Program-made: the position numbers and the translations under genes
Shown: in pieces, positions 35,921 through 45,241 of the stretch
Position numbering within the stretch: position 1 is the first letter of the stretch
Layout: each line of letters starts with the position of its first letter
The notes under the pieces: model-generated
Told to the model about the DNA's origin: nothing
Database searches by the model: none
Seen by the model: the letters and a program-made list of their open reading frames with translations, nothing else
Assembly (NCBI GenBank): GCA_039029455.1
Contig: JBCCGE010000003.1
Location: 1-64,000 of the forward strand
Direction: 5' to 3'
DNA length: 64,000 nucleotides
Source: JBCCGE01 sp039029455
GTDB lineage: Bacteria > Pseudomonadota > Gammaproteobacteria > Arenicellales > Poriferihabitantaceae

Positions 35921-36985
35921 TCAGCCCGGATTGACGGTTGGACCGCGTTTCAGTGTTAGCGCCTTCCGTTCGACAATGTGCCATGAAGCAATGGCCAACA
36001 GCACTGTGATCGAAAACGAAATCGCGAAGAAGGCTGGCAGCGACAGGTTCGGCACGACCTGTTCAAGACCCTGCTGGATTGGGTAACCAAAAATATAGAT
36101 TCCGTAAGAATAGTCGCCGAGCTTGTTGAAGGCCAGAACAGGACCGCGAATGCCGTAGGCGAAGTAAAGCACCAGATAACCCAGCGCCCCGTAGAACGCA
36201 GCAGTAAACAACAATCTGCTAGTGAGTCCCGCAGCAGCTATACCGATGACAACGATCACGGCGACCCAAATTGAAACCGGGATGTGGCGGTTCAGACCAT
36301 ACATCAATACGCCCAGCATAAACATCGCACCCAGTCTGAAAGCGTCTTTGCCCAAAATGATTGCGTATTCGTCGGTTCTGCCCGCATAGTTGAACACGAA
36401 GGTGCTGAAAAAAACGAAAAACGCAGCGCCGATAAAAATGAAAAACCATCTCGGACTTATCTTTGCGCGAAACATACAGCCGAACACAGCAAGGAGCGCG
36501 TAGCACCAGATCTCATACGGCAGACTCCATAGCGGTGCATTTACAGTAGGGCTGTGATTCGAATCCAGAAAAACACCGGGAAGTTCTTCGGGGATATCAG
36601 GCCAGACCAGGATGGCATTTTTCAACGCATACAGATGCACCAAAGGGTTGGCCAGAAAATCTATCGGATAAAGTTGGGAAAATGCGGTGCCGACAAAATA
36701 AGTGCTGAACAAAACCGCAATTATGAGTGCGGGGTAGACGCGTAAAACCCGAGCCCGAACATAGTCTCCGATATTTTTGCGATCGAGATAGCTTTTTGTC
36801 ACCAGAAAGCCGCTGATAACGAAAAAAACGTTCAGTGAAATGAATCCGAGAAGGGCGGGCTTACCTGTTGCGCCGAATCCAGCCAGAGAAAAACAATGAC
36901 TGACAAAAACACCCGTAGCTGCCCCGAACCGAATCAGCTGAAAATTATTGTCTTTGGTATGCAGATACTCTGAGATTGTTCTCAT
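35921..36985 (-). CDS. Acyltransferase 3 family membrane protein
   Basis: 354 residues with about ten hydrophobic segments, of the OafA/YrhL acyltransferase 3 family. The likely catalytic His is in GVFVSHCFSLAG (H30). The following family segments FFVISGFLVTKSYLDRKNIGDYVRARVLRVYPAL and NAPLWSLPYEIWCY are clear. It probably O-acylates (acetylates) sugars of surface polysaccharide or lipopolysaccharide. A glycosyltransferase 560 bp away on the other strand supports a surface-glycan role. Confidence 0.88.
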   Translation of the reverse strand: MRTISEYLHTKDNNFQLIRFGAATGVFVSHCFSLAGFGATGKPALLGFISLNVFFVISGFLVTKSYLDRKNIGDYVRARVLRVYPALIIAVLFSTYFVGTAFSQLYPIDFLANPLVHLYALKNAILVWPDIPEELPGVFLDSNHSPTVNAPLWSLPYEIWCYALLAVFGCMFRAKISPRWFFIFIGAAFFVFFSTFVFNYAGRTDEYAIILGKDAFRLGAMFMLGVLMYGLNRHIPVSIWVAVIVVIGIAAAGLTSRLLFTAAFYGALGYLVLYFAYGIRGPVLAFNKLGDYSYGIYIFGYPIQQGLEQVVPNLSLPAFFAISFSITVLLAIASWHIVERKALTLKRGPTVNPG

Positions 36986-37541
36986 TAGCGAACTTTAGGA
37001 TTCCGATATGAATGGAATCTCAATAGTGAGACTCCGGGCGTAATGAATGTCGTGAATATTCACGATACTTATTCAACACCGCAAAAAATGATAGCCTTCA
37101 ATACGAGGGCGACGAATTTTCGTACAAAGAAATAATCAGACAACAACAGATGTGCCCAGGGAGAAACAATGGCGACATTTTTTGTCGATAGCGGTTCCGG
37201 CGATGATACCAATGATGGCTCGGATGTAAATCCGATTGCAACAAATGGTCGAGCCATTGAACTCGTTACTGACAGCGATGTGAGAGTGGCAGCATTCGCA
37301 TCGCTGGTGAATTTTATCGAGGAGCACCTGAGTAGTTTCCGCTACTGGCGCCACTAAATGATACGTTGATTAGAAGCTTTGTTCATGGTTCGGCCAGTAA
37401 GATTTTTGAATCGTAAACAAGTCTTCCGTTTTTTCTGAACGCGCTTCAGGCAATAAGATTCTTAGTGGCGTCTGCGCGATCCTGCTGAAATAACGGAGCA
37501 CATTAAACGGGTATACTCGACATCTGTGTCGAGGATAAGTC
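36986..37541. other. Acyltransferase-glycosyltransferase gap with a gene remnant
   Basis: 556 bp of A+T-rich DNA between divergent genes. It holds one short open frame (37169-37357, listed separately). It also holds a 9-bp inverted repeat, CGCCACTAA (37349-37357) and TTAGTGGCG (37462-37470). No other coding signal is seen. Confidence 0.4.
37169..37357 (+). pseudogene. Possible remnant of a beta-helix/surface protein N-terminus
   Basis: A 62-codon frame beginning MATFFVDSGSGDDTNDGS. This opening resembles the N-terminus of secreted right-handed beta-helix (pectate-lyase-like) proteins, where a YVDS-x-SGDDSNDG pattern is common. GGAGAAA lies 8 bp before the ATG. The frame breaks off after FIEEHLSSFRYWRH with no continuation of that fold. 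It is either a truncated remnant or a small protein of unknown role. Confidence 0.35.
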
Positions 37542-38420
37542 ATGGTCGTAAAAAAAATCCGGGCCTTTGTAAAAGAGAAGCTGGTAAACAGCGTTTTTTT
37601 CAGACCGCTGATCAAAATCGGATTGAACAGCGTTGTGTCACTGGAATTGTTCTACGAAAGAACTTTGGACTTGCTTCACAAGACTCCCGGTCAGTTGGGC
37701 GACGTGAGTCATGCTACTGCTGTAATAAAGACTTTTGAGCGACCGAAAAAACTGCAAAGGCTTGTCAGCAGCATACGACGAACGTTTCCGATGCTGAAAA
37801 TTATTATTGTGGACGACAGCAGAAACCCTATCTCGCTATCAGATACAGGCATCGAGAGGGTAACCCTTCCGTATGACAGCGGAGTGTCGGCAGGAAGGGC
37901 CGCAGGGTTGGAGCGAGTGACTACGCCCTATGTGATCAACCTGGATGACGACTACATATTCTCACGAAAGACCCGTCTGATACACGCGTTGGCGTATCTG
38001 GAGAGAAACAATAACGTTGATCTTGTCGCAGGAGAAGTCACTTACTTGCCCTATTACATACGTTTTGACTACACGACGCATAAATTAATGAACTATCAGT
38101 CGAATCCTCTTTACGAAAAAGGTACTGAAATTGACGGTCTCAAGGTGTTTGAAAAATGCGCTAATTTTTTTGTTGCCAGAACTGACAAACTAAAATCTGT
38201 TGGTTGGGATCCGAACCTTAAGCGACTTGATCACGCTGATTTCTATACCCGTGCTCGCGGAAAGATCACCACTGTTTTTGATCCTGATATGGAGCTATTG
38301 CACGATCAGACTCATTTCGATCAGAATTATTTGAAAGTACGGCACGATTACTCTCAGGATTCGAAAGTTCTCAACGACCGTTACTCCGCGAATAAAAAAA
38401 CAGGTGACAAAAACTCATAA
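37542..38420 (+). CDS. Family 2 glycosyltransferase
   Basis: A 292-residue GT-A enzyme. It has TAVIKTFERPKKLQRLVSSIRR, the strand LKIIIVDDSRNP (nucleotide-binding Asp), GVSAGRAAGLERVTTPYVINLDDDY with the DxD-type metal motif, and a late LKRLDHADFYTRARGK helix. The middle resembles bacterial GalNAc-transferase-type (GT12/B4GALNT-like) proteins, so transfer of an N-acetylhexosamine is possible. Probably involved in surface-glycan synthesis. No polysaccharide export genes are near. Confidence 0.85.
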   Translation: MVVKKIRAFVKEKLVNSVFFRPLIKIGLNSVVSLELFYERTLDLLHKTPGQLGDVSHATAVIKTFERPKKLQRLVSSIRRTFPMLKIIIVDDSRNPISLSDTGIERVTLPYDSGVSAGRAAGLERVTTPYVINLDDDYIFSRKTRLIHALAYLERNNNVDLVAGEVTYLPYYIRFDYTTHKLMNYQSNPLYEKGTEIDGLKVFEKCANFFVARTDKLKSVGWDPNLKRLDHADFYTRARGKITTVFDPDMELLHDQTHFDQNYLKVRHDYSQDSKVLNDRYSANKKTGDKNS

Positions 38421-38643
38421 ATCGTAATCAATTCACCCGGATCAGGCATCATCGGATTCGGCACAAACCGTTCTGGATCGACCGTGAAGACAAATCTGAC
38501 TCAGTGCAGGGTCGGATGCTGTAGGTATCGGGAGTTCAAAGTAAGCCGGAAGTTTTAGAGCTGTTATTTACTGCAGACGATAAAAAGAAGGACCAGAGCA
38601 CTGGCGGCGCCAAAGGCAGAACAGTACGCTGATCCTTAGAACT
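38421..38643. other. Non-coding gap after the glycosyltransferase
   Basis: Between the glycosyltransferase stop and the broken secreted-protein gene. Every frame is interrupted and no terminator or RNA structure stands out. With 39208-39470, it makes a gene-poor segment of about 1 kb around a pseudogene. Confidence 0.4.
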
Positions 38644-39207
38644 CTATCCCCGACTGGCCGCGCGCCCTGAAAACGCGCTGCTTCTGGACGCTGAGCATCC
38701 GCTGTTACATGCGATGGATGCCATCACAATACCCTGCACAAAAAACGTGTTCTGGTCGATCTGTCCACTCACCACTACTGTTGTAACAGAGGGACCATCT
38801 GACCCGGCAGACACATCGTCAACAACTACTGAAGCATTGATTAACCCAGACGCATTGACTACGCCCGGGTTCGTCTACAGTGATTGCCCAAAAACCTCAA
38901 GTGTAATGCTGCCATTGTTGTTTACCATAAAATCAGCTGAGCTCAGTAGACTGATGAAAGCGACATCGCAGTCACCATCATTGCGTCCAGGCTCGGCTAT
39001 TTCAATTTACTAGCTGTTTATAAACGGTTCAAAGCCTGTGGATGGGCTGCTATCCGTTGTCGGAGTTGAGCGAGCGTGAGCGGGCAGCAACACGCTGTCA
39101 ACAATCGGCGTTGACCAGTGTGTTGGCAGGGTCTCCTTGGACGCTATCAGCGCACGGGCCACTCCGCTTGGTCTTAGAAGTGCTTTTCTTCTGTTTTCGT
39201 TTTTCAC
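38644..39207 (-). pseudogene. Decayed Tat-like secreted protein gene (PAHA-type signal)
   Basis: Read on the minus strand, one frame stays protein-like for about 187 codons but is broken by stops at 39012-39010 (TAG), 39009-39007 (TAA) and 38877-38875 (TAG). The start region has a twin-Arg segment (NENRRKALLRPSG), then THWSTPIVDSVLLPAHARST. The latter closely matches QHWSKPLVESAILPAHASST of the intact gene at 46360. After the stops the frame continues with DGDCDVAFISLLSS, NNNGSITLEVFGQS and DDVSAGSDGPSVTTVVVSGQ, all in the same phase. It is a secreted-protein gene disabled by point mutations, ending at 38646. Confidence 0.7.
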
Positions 39208-39470
39208 GGTGGTTTGGAATAATCAAAGGTAATTGGGCGAACCGTCTGGGCCGCAGCCAAACTGAAGCTATCATTCCAATTGAATCTTGCAGTCACCCAA
39301 AAGGGTGATTTTTGCGTTCCTGGAGACCATTGATCGGATCAGAAAAGCACTGAAAGAACAAAACTATATACCCGGCTCGTGCTCTCATTATTCACCTTTG
39401 CAACTGTCGGGAAAATGACAATGCACGCCCGTGTTAGCATGAGCAAACGTCCTCTATTCCAGGGTTAAGC
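39208..39470. other. Upstream region shared by the pseudogene and adh
   Basis: Divergent promoter space between the pseudogene start and the alcohol dehydrogenase start. No operator-like repeat was found. Short frames here are not coding-like. Confidence 0.35.
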
Positions 39471-40514
39471 ATGAAGGCAGCCATTTACGAATCCTTTTCG
39501 ACTCGTCCTCTGATGCAGGAGGTTCCTGACCCGGAGCTTGTGGATGATGGAGTCGTTATTCAAATCATGGGCTCCGGCGTCTGCCGCAGCGACTGGCATG
39601 CATGGGGTGGTCATGACCCCGTGGTTAAGCTGCCCCATGTGCCCGGACATGAACTGGCAGGTATTGTGGAATCGGTTGGCCGAGATGTTCAAAAATGGCG
39701 GCTCGGTGACCGGGTAACGGTGCCGTTTGTGGTGGCATGTGGACGTTGTTCACAATGCGCATCCGGAAACCAGCAGGTTTGCGACCGGCAGTTCCAGCCA
39801 GGCTTTACCCATTGGGGCGCATTTGCCCAGTATGTTGCCATTCATCATGCCGATGTCAATCTTGTTCGGCTAGCGGAGTCAATGACGTTCGCGACGGCGG
39901 CGAGCCTTGGCTGCCGATTCGTAACGGCCTATCGCGCAGTTGTGGATCAGTCAAACCTCAAACCAGGGCAGTGGATTGCCGTGTTTGGATGTGGTGGTGT
40001 GGGGCTGTCTGCGATAATGATTGCCAGAGCCCGTGGAGGTCGGGTGATTGCTGTTGATATCGATGAGGGAAGCCTTGCGCTGGCGCAAAAACTTGGTGCA
40101 GAGTGCACTATAAATGCCAGCAAAGATGTCGATGCGATTAAAGAGGTTCACGACATTTCTGAAGGCGGCGCCCATGTTTCAATCGATGCGCTCGGTATTA
40201 CAGACACCTGCGTCAATTCAGTCCGCAGTCTAAGGAAGCGCGGGCGCCACATACAGATCGGCTGGATGCTGGGCAACCAGAGTACGCCACCGATTCCGAT
40301 GGACCTGGTGATGGGAAATGAGCTCGAAATTGTTGGCAGCCACGGCATGGCGGCGTATAGATATCCGGAAATGATGCAGCTCATCGAATGCGGAGAGCTA
40401 AATCCGGAGGCTCTGATTGGTCAAGAAATCTCACTCGATCAGTCGGCTGACGCACTTGCTGATTTCGAAACGTTCAACAAAACGGGCATCACTGTAATTA
40501 CGTCTTTCGACTAG
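39471..40514 (+). CDS. Zinc-dependent alcohol dehydrogenase family protein
   Basis: A 347-residue MDR alcohol dehydrogenase. Catalytic zinc residues appear in GVCRSDWHAWGG and PHVPGHELAGIVE. The structural-zinc cluster is CGRCSQCASGNQQVC. The Rossmann loop GCGGVGLSAIMIARARGGRVIAVDID has an acidic residue at the strand end, favouring NAD over NADP. Substrate unknown. It stands alone with 260 bp upstream. Confidence 0.9.
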   Translation: MKAAIYESFSTRPLMQEVPDPELVDDGVVIQIMGSGVCRSDWHAWGGHDPVVKLPHVPGHELAGIVESVGRDVQKWRLGDRVTVPFVVACGRCSQCASGNQQVCDRQFQPGFTHWGAFAQYVAIHHADVNLVRLAESMTFATAASLGCRFVTAYRAVVDQSNLKPGQWIAVFGCGGVGLSAIMIARARGGRVIAVDIDEGSLALAQKLGAECTINASKDVDAIKEVHDISEGGAHVSIDALGITDTCVNSVRSLRKRGRHIQIGWMLGNQSTPPIPMDLVMGNELEIVGSHGMAAYRYPEMMQLIECGELNPEALIGQEISLDQSADALADFETFNKTGITVITSFD

Positions 40515-40586
40515 TCTTCGATCAGCAAGTCCGACGCGGATGCGCTTAGAGGGCTATCGACGCCACAGGCGTTGATTCTTGTGTAA

Positions 40587-40955
40587 TTACCAAACTTCTT
40601 TTTCCAATAGAAAGCTCAGTAATGCTTGCGCATTGTTGTGACTTTCTTCTTTTGATGCGTATAACAACGTAATCGTTTCTGACTGAGACTGCATGAGTTC
40701 GATCAGTTTTTGGGTGTGCGTCGAATTTCTGTTCAGCTCTTCAAAATATCGCTTCTTAAACTCAAACCAAAGGTCTGCATCATGGTTGAACCATTTTCGA
40801 AGTTCCTCCGATGGGGCAATTTCAGGGAACCACTGATCAAGGCGGGCATTTTGTTTGCTGAGCCCTCTCGGCCACAGACGGTCGACAAGTATTCTGTATC
40901 CATCTGATTTTGAAGGAGGGTTGTATATCCGTTTTACCTGAATACGAGTCATCAC
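40587..40955 (-). CDS. DUF488 family protein (YeaO-like)
   Basis: 122 residues with the DUF488/YeaO signature: IQVKRIYNPPSKSDGYRILVDRLWPRGLSK near the start, WFPEIAPSEELRKWFNHD in the middle and ITLLYASKEESHNNAQAL near the end. Soluble, function unknown. It converges on the alcohol dehydrogenase gene. Confidence 0.87.
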   Translation of the reverse strand: MMTRIQVKRIYNPPSKSDGYRILVDRLWPRGLSKQNARLDQWFPEIAPSEELRKWFNHDADLWFEFKKRYFEELNRNSTHTQKLIELMQSQSETITLLYASKEESHNNAQALLSFLLEKEVW

Positions 40956-41300
40956 GCGACGGTAGAGTCTAACCTTTCTTGATGTTCACAACGCTTTCGA
41001 TCCAGCATAAATTGCCGACCTTGCAAATGTATGAGAACAAACAACTGCGCAATGGTCAACGGAAGGGGTCTAATTTCATCCACCTTTCGAGCGTTTAGCC
41101 AATATGTTGAAGTATCAACGTGCTATCGAAAGCGACACATAAGACCTTCAGGTCCAGAACCAGAGGATTACCTATGTGCTAACCCCGATCGTCAATTGAA
41201 CGACGGAAGTTAATAATCGTTGCGACTTACCAGAGAAGGCTATACGGGGTGTTTCCTTTCCTGTTCCGGGCAGAAAAGGAGACGATCCCCTTAATTAGAT
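40956..41300. other. Intergenic region with a large hairpin
   Basis: 345 bp with no coding-like frame. Its right end holds the hairpin at 41246-41290 described separately. GACCTTCAGGTC (41143-41154) is a short palindrome of unknown meaning. Confidence 0.4.
41246..41290 (-). terminator. Candidate 3' hairpin of the TonB-receptor transcript
   Basis: Read on the minus strand, GGGG then TCCTTTTCTG pairs with CAGGAAAGGA then CCCC around a 7-base loop, with one mismatch in the inner stem. It lies 11 bp beyond the receptor stop. No U-tract follows, so it may stabilise or delimit the transcript rather than be an intrinsic terminator. Confidence 0.35.
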
Positions 41301-43613
41301 CTATCTGAACGTGTATTTGAAATTCACAGCGGCGTTGATGCCGGGCTGGGTCAGTCGATCAAAGTTCGCGGTGGTCGGATCCTGAACGAATTCTTCACTC
41401 CACTCGAAGTACTCCTTGTCAAATATATTGAAGATTCCGAAATTGAGTCCCATGCTGTCAGAGAAATTGTAATATCCGATCAGATCAACCACTCCGTAAC
41501 CCGACGTTTCGAACGCTGGTACCGGTGGGCCGCCACGCTCTGATAACGAGCTGGTGTCAATGTCGGATGCATCTTTACCATCAGACAGTGTCAGAATGGT
41601 TTCCACTCCCCATTTCCCACTTGGTGCGTCATAGGCCAAGCCAAGGACAACCTGCTGAGGATCAACGGAGTTAATCGGAAGATTTGTTTCGTCGTTTTCG
41701 CCGGAAGATGAAGCATACGCCAGATTCATAGTGAACCCGTTCATACCGTAAGAAGACAGATCGGTTTCGGCTCTGAGTTCGAATCCTTTGATCGTTGCTT
41801 CCGGAAGGTTTTCTGCCTGAAACTCAAGCAATCCGCTTCTGGGATTGAACCCCTGGCTTACCAGAGACTCAATGAAGTTTTCGTAACTGTTGTAGTACGC
41901 TGCAGCTTCAAAACTCATATTGGCTGTATTGCGCCTCGCCCCGATCTCAAATCCCTGAACGCTTTCCGGTTCCAGATCCGCGTTCGGTATCGTGCGGTAA
42001 CCGCCGGCGAAATTGGTAAAGCCGGTGTTAACTGCATCCATCGGTGGTGCCCTGAAGCCTTCGGCGTATTGGGAAAACAGGGACCATTCGTCATTCACAT
42101 CGACCACAATTCCCAGCTTCGCTGATAGCTCGGATTCGTCATAACCTTCAGGCGTTGGAGTACCTGTGTTGCCCGCCAGGTAAATTGCATCTGCGGTTGG
42201 ATCGAGTTCAAAGTTGTCGAATCGAAGGGCCGGAATCAATCTAACACGTCCCTGGTTCAAGGCAATCTCGTCCTGAAGAAATACTCCCAGACTGGTGTGT
42301 TCTGAATTAGGAAAATCTCTGGTAGGAAAATTGGAGAACTCTCGCAGCACCATCCCGCCAGGAACACTAACCGTGCGGCCCTCACGTAGGGTTGAGGATT
42401 CGTTACGGTCGTAGTCCAGTCCATAGGTTATGTAATGATCGCTGTTGGCCCCGGCAATTTCTTTTTCAAATTGCAGTTGAACACCCAGATTATCCTGCTC
42501 GAACAGAGAATCCCGGGTTCGGAAGGACGGCCCTGAATCGAAGGACAAACGATTTCTCTCTGTTCTTTGTTGTGATTCTGAGCTTTGGGAATACAACAGA
42601 ACATTAAACGAATCAAAGGCGCTGGTCTCACTGTCTCGGGTGTATCGAACGCTGATCCTTTGCCTGTCTTTTTCGTCGACGCCAATTTCGTCTGTTGTCA
42701 GCACACCACGAGTCACCTCGTTTCTTGCTGATTCTACGTCGGTATCGACGTCACTATTGAATTGTTCGAATACAAATTCCAGCTCCTGACTATCGTCGGG
42801 ACTGTAGATAAATTTTCCGAACAAATTCAGATCATTTCCGGATTGCGGGTTTTGTGATCTGCGCGCCTGACCGACCGTATCGTCATCAAAAAACGTTTGA
42901 GTTTCCGAATAGTCTCTCGCGGTCACGACAACAAGGCCGGAAGACTCGTCATTGCCAAATGCACCGAGAACCGTTGCATTGGCCTGATCATTGACGCTAT
43001 CTGCTCCAAGCTTGATCGAAGCGAACGAGTTTTTGTCGCCCAGGAAATCCAGTGGATCTTTTGTAATGAAATTGACAACACCACCAATTGCATTGCTGCC
43101 GTAAACACTTGAGCTCGGCCCGCGCAAAATTTCCAGTGATTTGATTACATCGACATCAACGAAATCCCGACGGGAGGATAGAAAGGGTCCGAAAGAGAAC
43201 TCATCTGCAGTAGGAATACCGTCTGTAAGAATCAGAACTCTGTCGCCCCCTATTCCGCGAATCCTGAAACCGTCCAGACCGAATCGTCCGCCCCCTGAAA
43301 CGGATACGCCCGGTTCGTATCGAATCAGGTCGTCTATATTCTTTACGACCTGACGTTCTATTTGTTCGGACCCGATAACGGTAACTGTATTTGCCACATC
43401 GGAAACCGGCCGCTCGGTTCGTGTAGCTGTCACCACAATAGGATCGAGTTGAACTTTAGTTGCATCTTCCTGCGCAGAAACGGCAACCGGAAAAAGAAGC
43501 GAACAAACGACACTGGAAACCCCGAGGCTTGCTGTGAGTTTCTTCAGATTTCGACTACTGAGGATTTCTTTGACGAACGCGATTGATTTGGCAAACGAGC
43601 GATCTTCGAACAT
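41301..43613 (-). CDS. TonB-dependent haem/haemoglobin-type outer-membrane receptor
   Basis: A 770-residue outer-membrane receptor. The signal peptide ends near A47 (PVAVSA). The TonB-box region (LDPIVVTATRT) is followed by a plug domain with RIRGIGGDRVLILTDGIPTADEF, GPSSSVYGSNAIGGVVNFITKDP, then a long beta-barrel ending in FKYTFR with a terminal aromatic-basic pattern. The barrel contains FRAP (in YAEGFRAPPMD) and an NPNL-like NADLEPES, motifs of haem receptors. It probably imports haem or haemoglobin-derived haem with TonB. A Fur-like box is upstream; no haem ABC genes are near. Confidence 0.88.
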   Translation of the reverse strand: MFEDRSFAKSIAFVKEILSSRNLKKLTASLGVSSVVCSLLFPVAVSAQEDATKVQLDPIVVTATRTERPVSDVANTVTVIGSEQIERQVVKNIDDLIRYEPGVSVSGGGRFGLDGFRIRGIGGDRVLILTDGIPTADEFSFGPFLSSRRDFVDVDVIKSLEILRGPSSSVYGSNAIGGVVNFITKDPLDFLGDKNSFASIKLGADSVNDQANATVLGAFGNDESSGLVVVTARDYSETQTFFDDDTVGQARRSQNPQSGNDLNLFGKFIYSPDDSQELEFVFEQFNSDVDTDVESARNEVTRGVLTTDEIGVDEKDRQRISVRYTRDSETSAFDSFNVLLYSQSSESQQRTERNRLSFDSGPSFRTRDSLFEQDNLGVQLQFEKEIAGANSDHYITYGLDYDRNESSTLREGRTVSVPGGMVLREFSNFPTRDFPNSEHTSLGVFLQDEIALNQGRVRLIPALRFDNFELDPTADAIYLAGNTGTPTPEGYDESELSAKLGIVVDVNDEWSLFSQYAEGFRAPPMDAVNTGFTNFAGGYRTIPNADLEPESVQGFEIGARRNTANMSFEAAAYYNSYENFIESLVSQGFNPRSGLLEFQAENLPEATIKGFELRAETDLSSYGMNGFTMNLAYASSSGENDETNLPINSVDPQQVVLGLAYDAPSGKWGVETILTLSDGKDASDIDTSSLSERGGPPVPAFETSGYGVVDLIGYYNFSDSMGLNFGIFNIFDKEYFEWSEEFVQDPTTANFDRLTQPGINAAVNFKYTFR

Positions 43614-43956
43614 GGCACTAGTTAAGGATTCAGGTAAAAAAGACTCTTAGAAAATTCTGCTTGGGGCAGGTTTAAACAGCCGAATTTCACGAATCTGGAA
43701 TATATCACTTAGTAATCGAAATGCAAATCATTTACATTTAGATTAATGAAAAAAGCTCTGTTGGATAAAGCGTCTTTACAACATTGTTTTGCCGGGTAAA
43801 TGCGAGGATCAGACACCGTAGCAAAACAGATATCATCAGAAAAAAGGGCCTTCACCATATTGACTAACGCTCTTTAACGGTTGTCATTTTGGTCAGAAGG
43901 AATAAGGGTTGAGATGTCGTCGTTTGACCTGCACGAAGTGAGCATGCCAACTCACT
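43614..43956. other. Promoter region of the receptor gene
   Basis: 343 bp between the receptor and a small membrane-protein gene, both on the minus strand. It contains the Fur-like box described separately. No coding-like frame was seen. Confidence 0.4.
43717..43735. promoter_or_regulatory. Fur-box-like site upstream of the receptor
   Basis: CGAAATGCAAATCATTTAC matches 12 of 19 positions of the GATAATGATAATCATTATC Fur consensus, and 11 of 13 in the core AATGCAAATCATT. It lies 104 bp upstream of the receptor start in A+T-rich DNA. Iron-dependent repression of the receptor is inferred. Confidence 0.55.
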
Positions 43957-44193
43957 TCACTTAGGTGATTCACCTCTGAGATAACAAATGACTACCAAAA
44001 CCATCGTAATCAGGAAGAAGGCTATAAAGTAGACCGTCACGGAAATGTGTCGGGTCAGTAAACCGAGTAAGCCGAGCGAAACAAAGGCAAAATAAACCCC
44101 CAATACGATCCATCCCTCTGTTGCAACAGGTAGTCCCCACCCCCATCCGAATTTTTTCGATGGAAACCATATTTTTTTGAGATTACTGTTCAT
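43957..44193 (-). CDS. Small two-helix membrane protein
   Basis: About 78 residues beginning MNSNLKKIWFPSKKFGWGWGLP, with hydrophobic segments at about 29-47 and 52-70. The KKFGWGWGLP-x5-GW opening is seen in other small uncharacterised bacterial membrane proteins. An ATG at 44220 would add nine residues. Function unknown. Confidence 0.65.
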   Translation of the reverse strand: MNSNLKKIWFPSKKFGWGWGLPVATEGWIVLGVYFAFVSLGLLGLLTRHISVTVYFIAFFLITMVLVVICYLRGESPK

Positions 44194-44389
44194 AAACTTT
44201 AAATCGCCGCTGACCACCACTATTGAGATATCATTTACTGCAATCTTGGATCAGCATCTATTTCGATCCTACCGTTAACAGGTTTCGAATGCGGATCCGC
44301 GGTTAGATGAAAGTTATTAAGTCGCAGTAGCTGGTGTATCAACAATAGTTCTATAACGCCTGTTTAAGATGCGCTCCTACTGAAAAACC

Positions 44390-45241
44390 TCACTCTTCTT
44401 CAACCTTCGGTACGACGCCTTCAGCGCAACATACGGTATACCAAAGCGCAGAGTTCGGATGAGATTTCCAGTCGTGAAGTCCATCAATGCCGGCTTTAAA
44501 CGACGCTTCGTCAAACTCTTCATCGATCAGCATAGTGTCTTTGGCGCCCTCCAGTGCCCTGATCAGGTTGTCTGCGACGGCTTCAAATCTCTCATCGCCA
44601 GCACATCCTCCAAAAAACACGCTGGTGTTTCGAACAGAGGTAAGTCCTGCATCGAATAACAGGGATACGAGCCGACGCCCAACAAAAGGATCGTTTCCAA
44701 GTCTTATGAATGATCGAACATAAGCATCCCAGATCGGGCCAAACTCGCGTGGCTGCGGCCAGGGACGAAAATTGCCATGATCATCATCGGAAATAAAAAC
44801 CTTCCCGCCAGGCCGAACGCAACGCACCATTTCACCAACAACCTGTTCCGGACTGGACACATGCTCCAAAAGAAAACGACTGTGCGCGATTTCGAATGAG
44901 CCCCATTCGGTTTCGTCCATTGTCAGATTGAGTGCATCGCCCTGACGGAACTCAACAAGATCGGATTCTCCGACATGGTTAGCCAGTCCTTCTGCTTTCG
45001 ATATCTGGTCTCTGTCCCGTTCGATGCCGACCACATGCCCCTGTTCCCCAACTGTTTTCGCCATAAGACGGGAAAACTGTCCGAGTCCACAGCCGACATC
45101 GAGTATTTTATCTCCGGGCTGAATGTTAAGTTCTCTCAGGCAGGCTTTGTTCAGGAGGTCATTGATCAGAGATAGACGGTGTTGCTCCTGTTGAGAATTG
45201 CCGTGAATATAACCGTCCTGTTCGGACGTCTGATTATTCAT
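44390..45241 (-). CDS. SAM-dependent class I methyltransferase
   Basis: 283 residues. The SAM-binding motif I is DKILDVGCGLGQFSRL, followed by the acidic GIERD strand, motif HSRFLLEHVSSPEQVVGEMVRCVRPGGKVFISDDD. A C-terminal part of about 100 residues is substrate-specific and unassigned. The start MNNQTSEQ at 45241 overlaps the upstream phosphoesterase stop as ATGA; the longer open frame to 45748 runs over that gene and is not used. Substrate unknown. Confidence 0.87.
   Translation of the reverse strand: MNNQTSEQDGYIHGNSQQEQHRLSLINDLLNKACLRELNIQPGDKILDVGCGLGQFSRLMAKTVGEQGHVVGIERDRDQISKAEGLANHVGESDLVEFRQGDALNLTMDETEWGSFEIAHSRFLLEHVSSPEQVVGEMVRCVRPGGKVFISDDDHGNFRPWPQPREFGPIWDAYVRSFIRLGNDPFVGRRLVSLLFDAGLTSVRNTSVFFGGCAGDERFEAVADNLIRALEGAKDTMLIDEEFDEASFKAGIDGLHDWKSHPNSALWYTVCCAEGVVPKVEEE

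Noticed and set aside
38714..39013. Plus-strand 99-codon frame
   Set aside because: The opposite strand is the coding-like one, with a clear secreted-protein signal; this frame is its shadow.
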